From the NCBI RefSeq assembly GCF_003479425.1, contig NZ_QUHC01000013.1, positions 10,820 to 74,819 on the forward strand: DNA of 64,000 nt. The letters are read 5' to 3'. Position 1 is the first letter of the stretch. The number at the start of each line of letters is the position of its first letter. The translations under genes were made by a program, and so were the position numbers. The stretch comes from Odoribacter sp. AF15-53. Lineage in GTDB: Bacteria > Bacteroidota > Bacteroidia > Bacteroidales > Marinifilaceae. Positions 62,496 through 64,000 of this stretch are shown in pieces. The notes under the pieces were generated by a model. That model ran no database searches and was not told the origin of the DNA. It saw only the letters and a list, made by a program, of their open reading frames with translations.

Positions 62496-63845
62496 ATGAA
62501 GAAACACATATTATTACCTGCCATGATGGTAGCCGCCATGCTGTCTACCAATGCAGTAAAGGCTCAAGAAGATGTAAATCCCCTGTTGAAATATATCGAC
62601 AAAGAGAATGATTTGAAAGCTAGTATCGGTGGTCGTATGTTCGCTGACGTGGCTTACTACCACACGGAATGGACCCCGATGAAATCAGGAGCCGCGATCA
62701 CGGACGCACGTATCCACGCCGCATTAACCTACGGCAAATTGTATATCTACGCGGACTTCGGTTTCGGAAACGGCAAATTCAGCCAGAAGAACCTGTTCGC
62801 TCAATACAAGTTCAAAGAAAGCGAGAACGGCATCCACCTGGTAAAAGCCGGGTATTATAATGAACCGTCAAGCATGAGTATGATGACCAGTTCATACAAC
62901 TATCACTTCATCACCCGCCCGTCCGTATCACAAGCATTAGCTCCCGGTCGCGCGTTAGGTGCTACTTACAAATTCTTCAGCCAACATTTCTTCGCTGATC
63001 AGGGTATTTTCGCCCAAATGAAATACAACGAGCAAGAAGAAGGATACCAAGGATTCAGCTTGAGCGGACGTTGGTTATGGAAACCGGTGAACAACAACGA
63101 TCTGACCGTGCAATTCGGTACCGGATTACGTTACGAAAGAATCAACGGTGGTGAAGTTTACCAAGACGGTGTTTACAAAACCAATATGCACGTGGCTGCC
63201 AACATGCAGACTTACGTGGACGAGACGACCAAATTCTTGAGTTGTGATCTTCCCTGGGCTAAAAACGCGTTTACTCTGAACCCCGAGTTTTTGGTAAAGA
63301 GCAACCGGATGTTTGCCCGCGGAGAATTTACCTGGAAAAAAGTATGGAAGGATCGTGACGATCAAACTTTATTCGAAAGCCAACTAGGAGGCCAACAAAG
63401 CTGGGGGAACCTTGAAGGTTGGAGAAGCGGTAACAAATTACGCCCGACGATCCTGAATGGTGGATACGTGGAATTGGGTTATTTAATCTGCGGAAACGGT
63501 TACACCTATGACGACGAATACGGTTTATTGAAAGGCATGGGCGACAAAGGTGGTTTGGAAGTTGTAGCTCGCTACTCTTGCACGAACTTGTCGGACATCA
63601 CGAAAGGGGATATCTTCCTGATCGGTAACCACAAATTCTACCCGAACGGGAAAGTTGTTGACTATCCTTATTCATCCAGTATCGACGGTGGTACAATGCA
63701 CGCCGTAACCCTCGGTTTGAACTACTCTTTCAACCAGTACATCAAAATCATGGGAGAATACCAATACGCTAACTTGAGCAACGTGTATTTCCCGGATGAC
63801 AAGAATTTCAATCAATTACAATTGCGTGTAATGTTTGCTTTCTAA
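62496..63845 (+). CDS. Outer-membrane porin, phosphate/organophosphate type (OprO/P-like)
   Basis: 449 aa from ATG 62496 (MKKHILLPAMM), chosen over an upstream in-frame start because it gives a clean signal peptide ending at VKAQED. It is rich in beta strands, with SIGGRMFADVAYY and ITDARIHAALTYGKLYIYADFGFGNG near the start and C-terminal LQLRVMFAF with aromatic end. The layout matches phosphate-selective porin-like proteins. Probably brings glycerophosphodiesters or glycerol phosphate through the outer membrane. Followed by a terminator. Confidence 0.82.
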   Translation: MKKHILLPAMMVAAMLSTNAVKAQEDVNPLLKYIDKENDLKASIGGRMFADVAYYHTEWTPMKSGAAITDARIHAALTYGKLYIYADFGFGNGKFSQKNLFAQYKFKESENGIHLVKAGYYNEPSSMSMMTSSYNYHFITRPSVSQALAPGRALGATYKFFSQHFFADQGIFAQMKYNEQEEGYQGFSLSGRWLWKPVNNNDLTVQFGTGLRYERINGGEVYQDGVYKTNMHVAANMQTYVDETTKFLSCDLPWAKNAFTLNPEFLVKSNRMFARGEFTWKKVWKDRDDQTLFESQLGGQQSWGNLEGWRSGNKLRPTILNGGYVELGYLICGNGYTYDDEYGLLKGMGDKGGLEVVARYSCTNLSDITKGDIFLIGNHKFYPNGKVVDYPYSSSIDGGTMHAVTLGLNYSFNQYIKIMGEYQYANLSNVYFPDDKNFNQLQLRVMFAF

Positions 63846-63867
63846 AACAACGTATAGCTAATACTAA

Positions 63868-63904
63868 AAAAGAACCGATCTTTACAGGTCGGTTCTTTTT
63901 TTAT
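63868..63904 (+). terminator. Terminator of the glpT operon
   Basis: AAAGAACCGA and TCGGTTCTTT form a 10-bp stem with a 10-nt loop followed by TTTT. The remaining bases to 64000 hold no complete feature. Confidence 0.85.
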
Positions 63905-64000
63905 CATTAAAGAAGCGTTGATAATCAGCTTACTTTATTTTGAGCCTTTTCATCAAACTGACGTTATTTATAATTCCACGTACTCGCTCGGTGAAAATTG

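Overview
The window looks like a gut Bacteroidales chromosome, most likely Odoribacteraceae (Butyricimonas/Odoribacter-like). The genus is an inference from gene content and cannot be proven here. Supporting signs are many promoters of the Bacteroidetes type (TTG, about 19 bp, then TAnnTTTG), weak Shine-Dalgarno use, TonB-dependent receptors with a CarboxypepD-like N-terminus, DUF4876, DUF6850 and BACON proteins, and an S46 dipeptidyl-peptidase.

Core region 1 (1-25 kb): a broken DUF1016 nuclease gene, a YbaK-type deacylase, a lipoprotein phosphatase, an AlbA/Schlafen-type regulator and a 5'-nucleotidase. Next is an ECF-sigma-led operon-like run (6.0-15.2 kb): sigma factor, Cys-rich CpxP-like sensor, small membrane protein, TonB receptor, DUF4876 lipoprotein, DUF6850 outer-membrane protein and a polyferredoxin with degenerate HMA-like domains. 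It reads as a metal or cofactor uptake locus. Two secreted peptidases (M16, S46), a 6S-like RNA, tRNA-Ser, DUF5063, an RNase D-like exonuclease and a two-gene signalling unit follow. SRP RNA and two tRNA-Thr genes close the region.

Island (25.25-53.44 kb): tRNA-Thr(GGT) is an integration hot spot. A 165-bp perfect direct repeat, starting inside the tRNA, bounds a 12.8-kb AT-rich element A (25415-38253). It carries a tyrosine integrase, 30-bp iterons, an SF2 helicase, a RadC-like JAB protein, a 56-aa membrane peptide, a long structured RNA, a HEPN protein, a giant BACON/LRR surface lipoprotein and a PD-(D/E)XK-like protein. A second segment B (38254-53367) has no integrase but is bounded by the same 17-bp core at both ends. 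It contains a complete class I lanthipeptide cluster: LanC, a 58-aa GG-leader precursor (43682-43858), split LanB (two proteins), an S41 peptidase, a C39-peptidase ABC exporter and a HlyD-type adaptor. A PLP-dependent alpha-oxoamine synthase, a TetR regulator and IS256/ISAon1 relics follow. The 77 bp at the right edge repeat the left edge of element A.

Core region 2 (53.8-64 kb): an XRE regulator divergent from a probable sRNA, then two adjacent operons for anaerobic glycerol-3-phosphate use: glpA-glpB-glpC, and glpT, a glycerophosphodiester phosphodiesterase and a porin. The second operon would bring in and hydrolyse glycerophosphodiesters, and GlpABC would feed electrons from glycerol-3-phosphate into the menaquinone pool.

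Most notable: the lanthipeptide cluster in an att-flanked segment that lacks an integrase, and the RNA-HEPN-BACON/LRR-nuclease module in element A.
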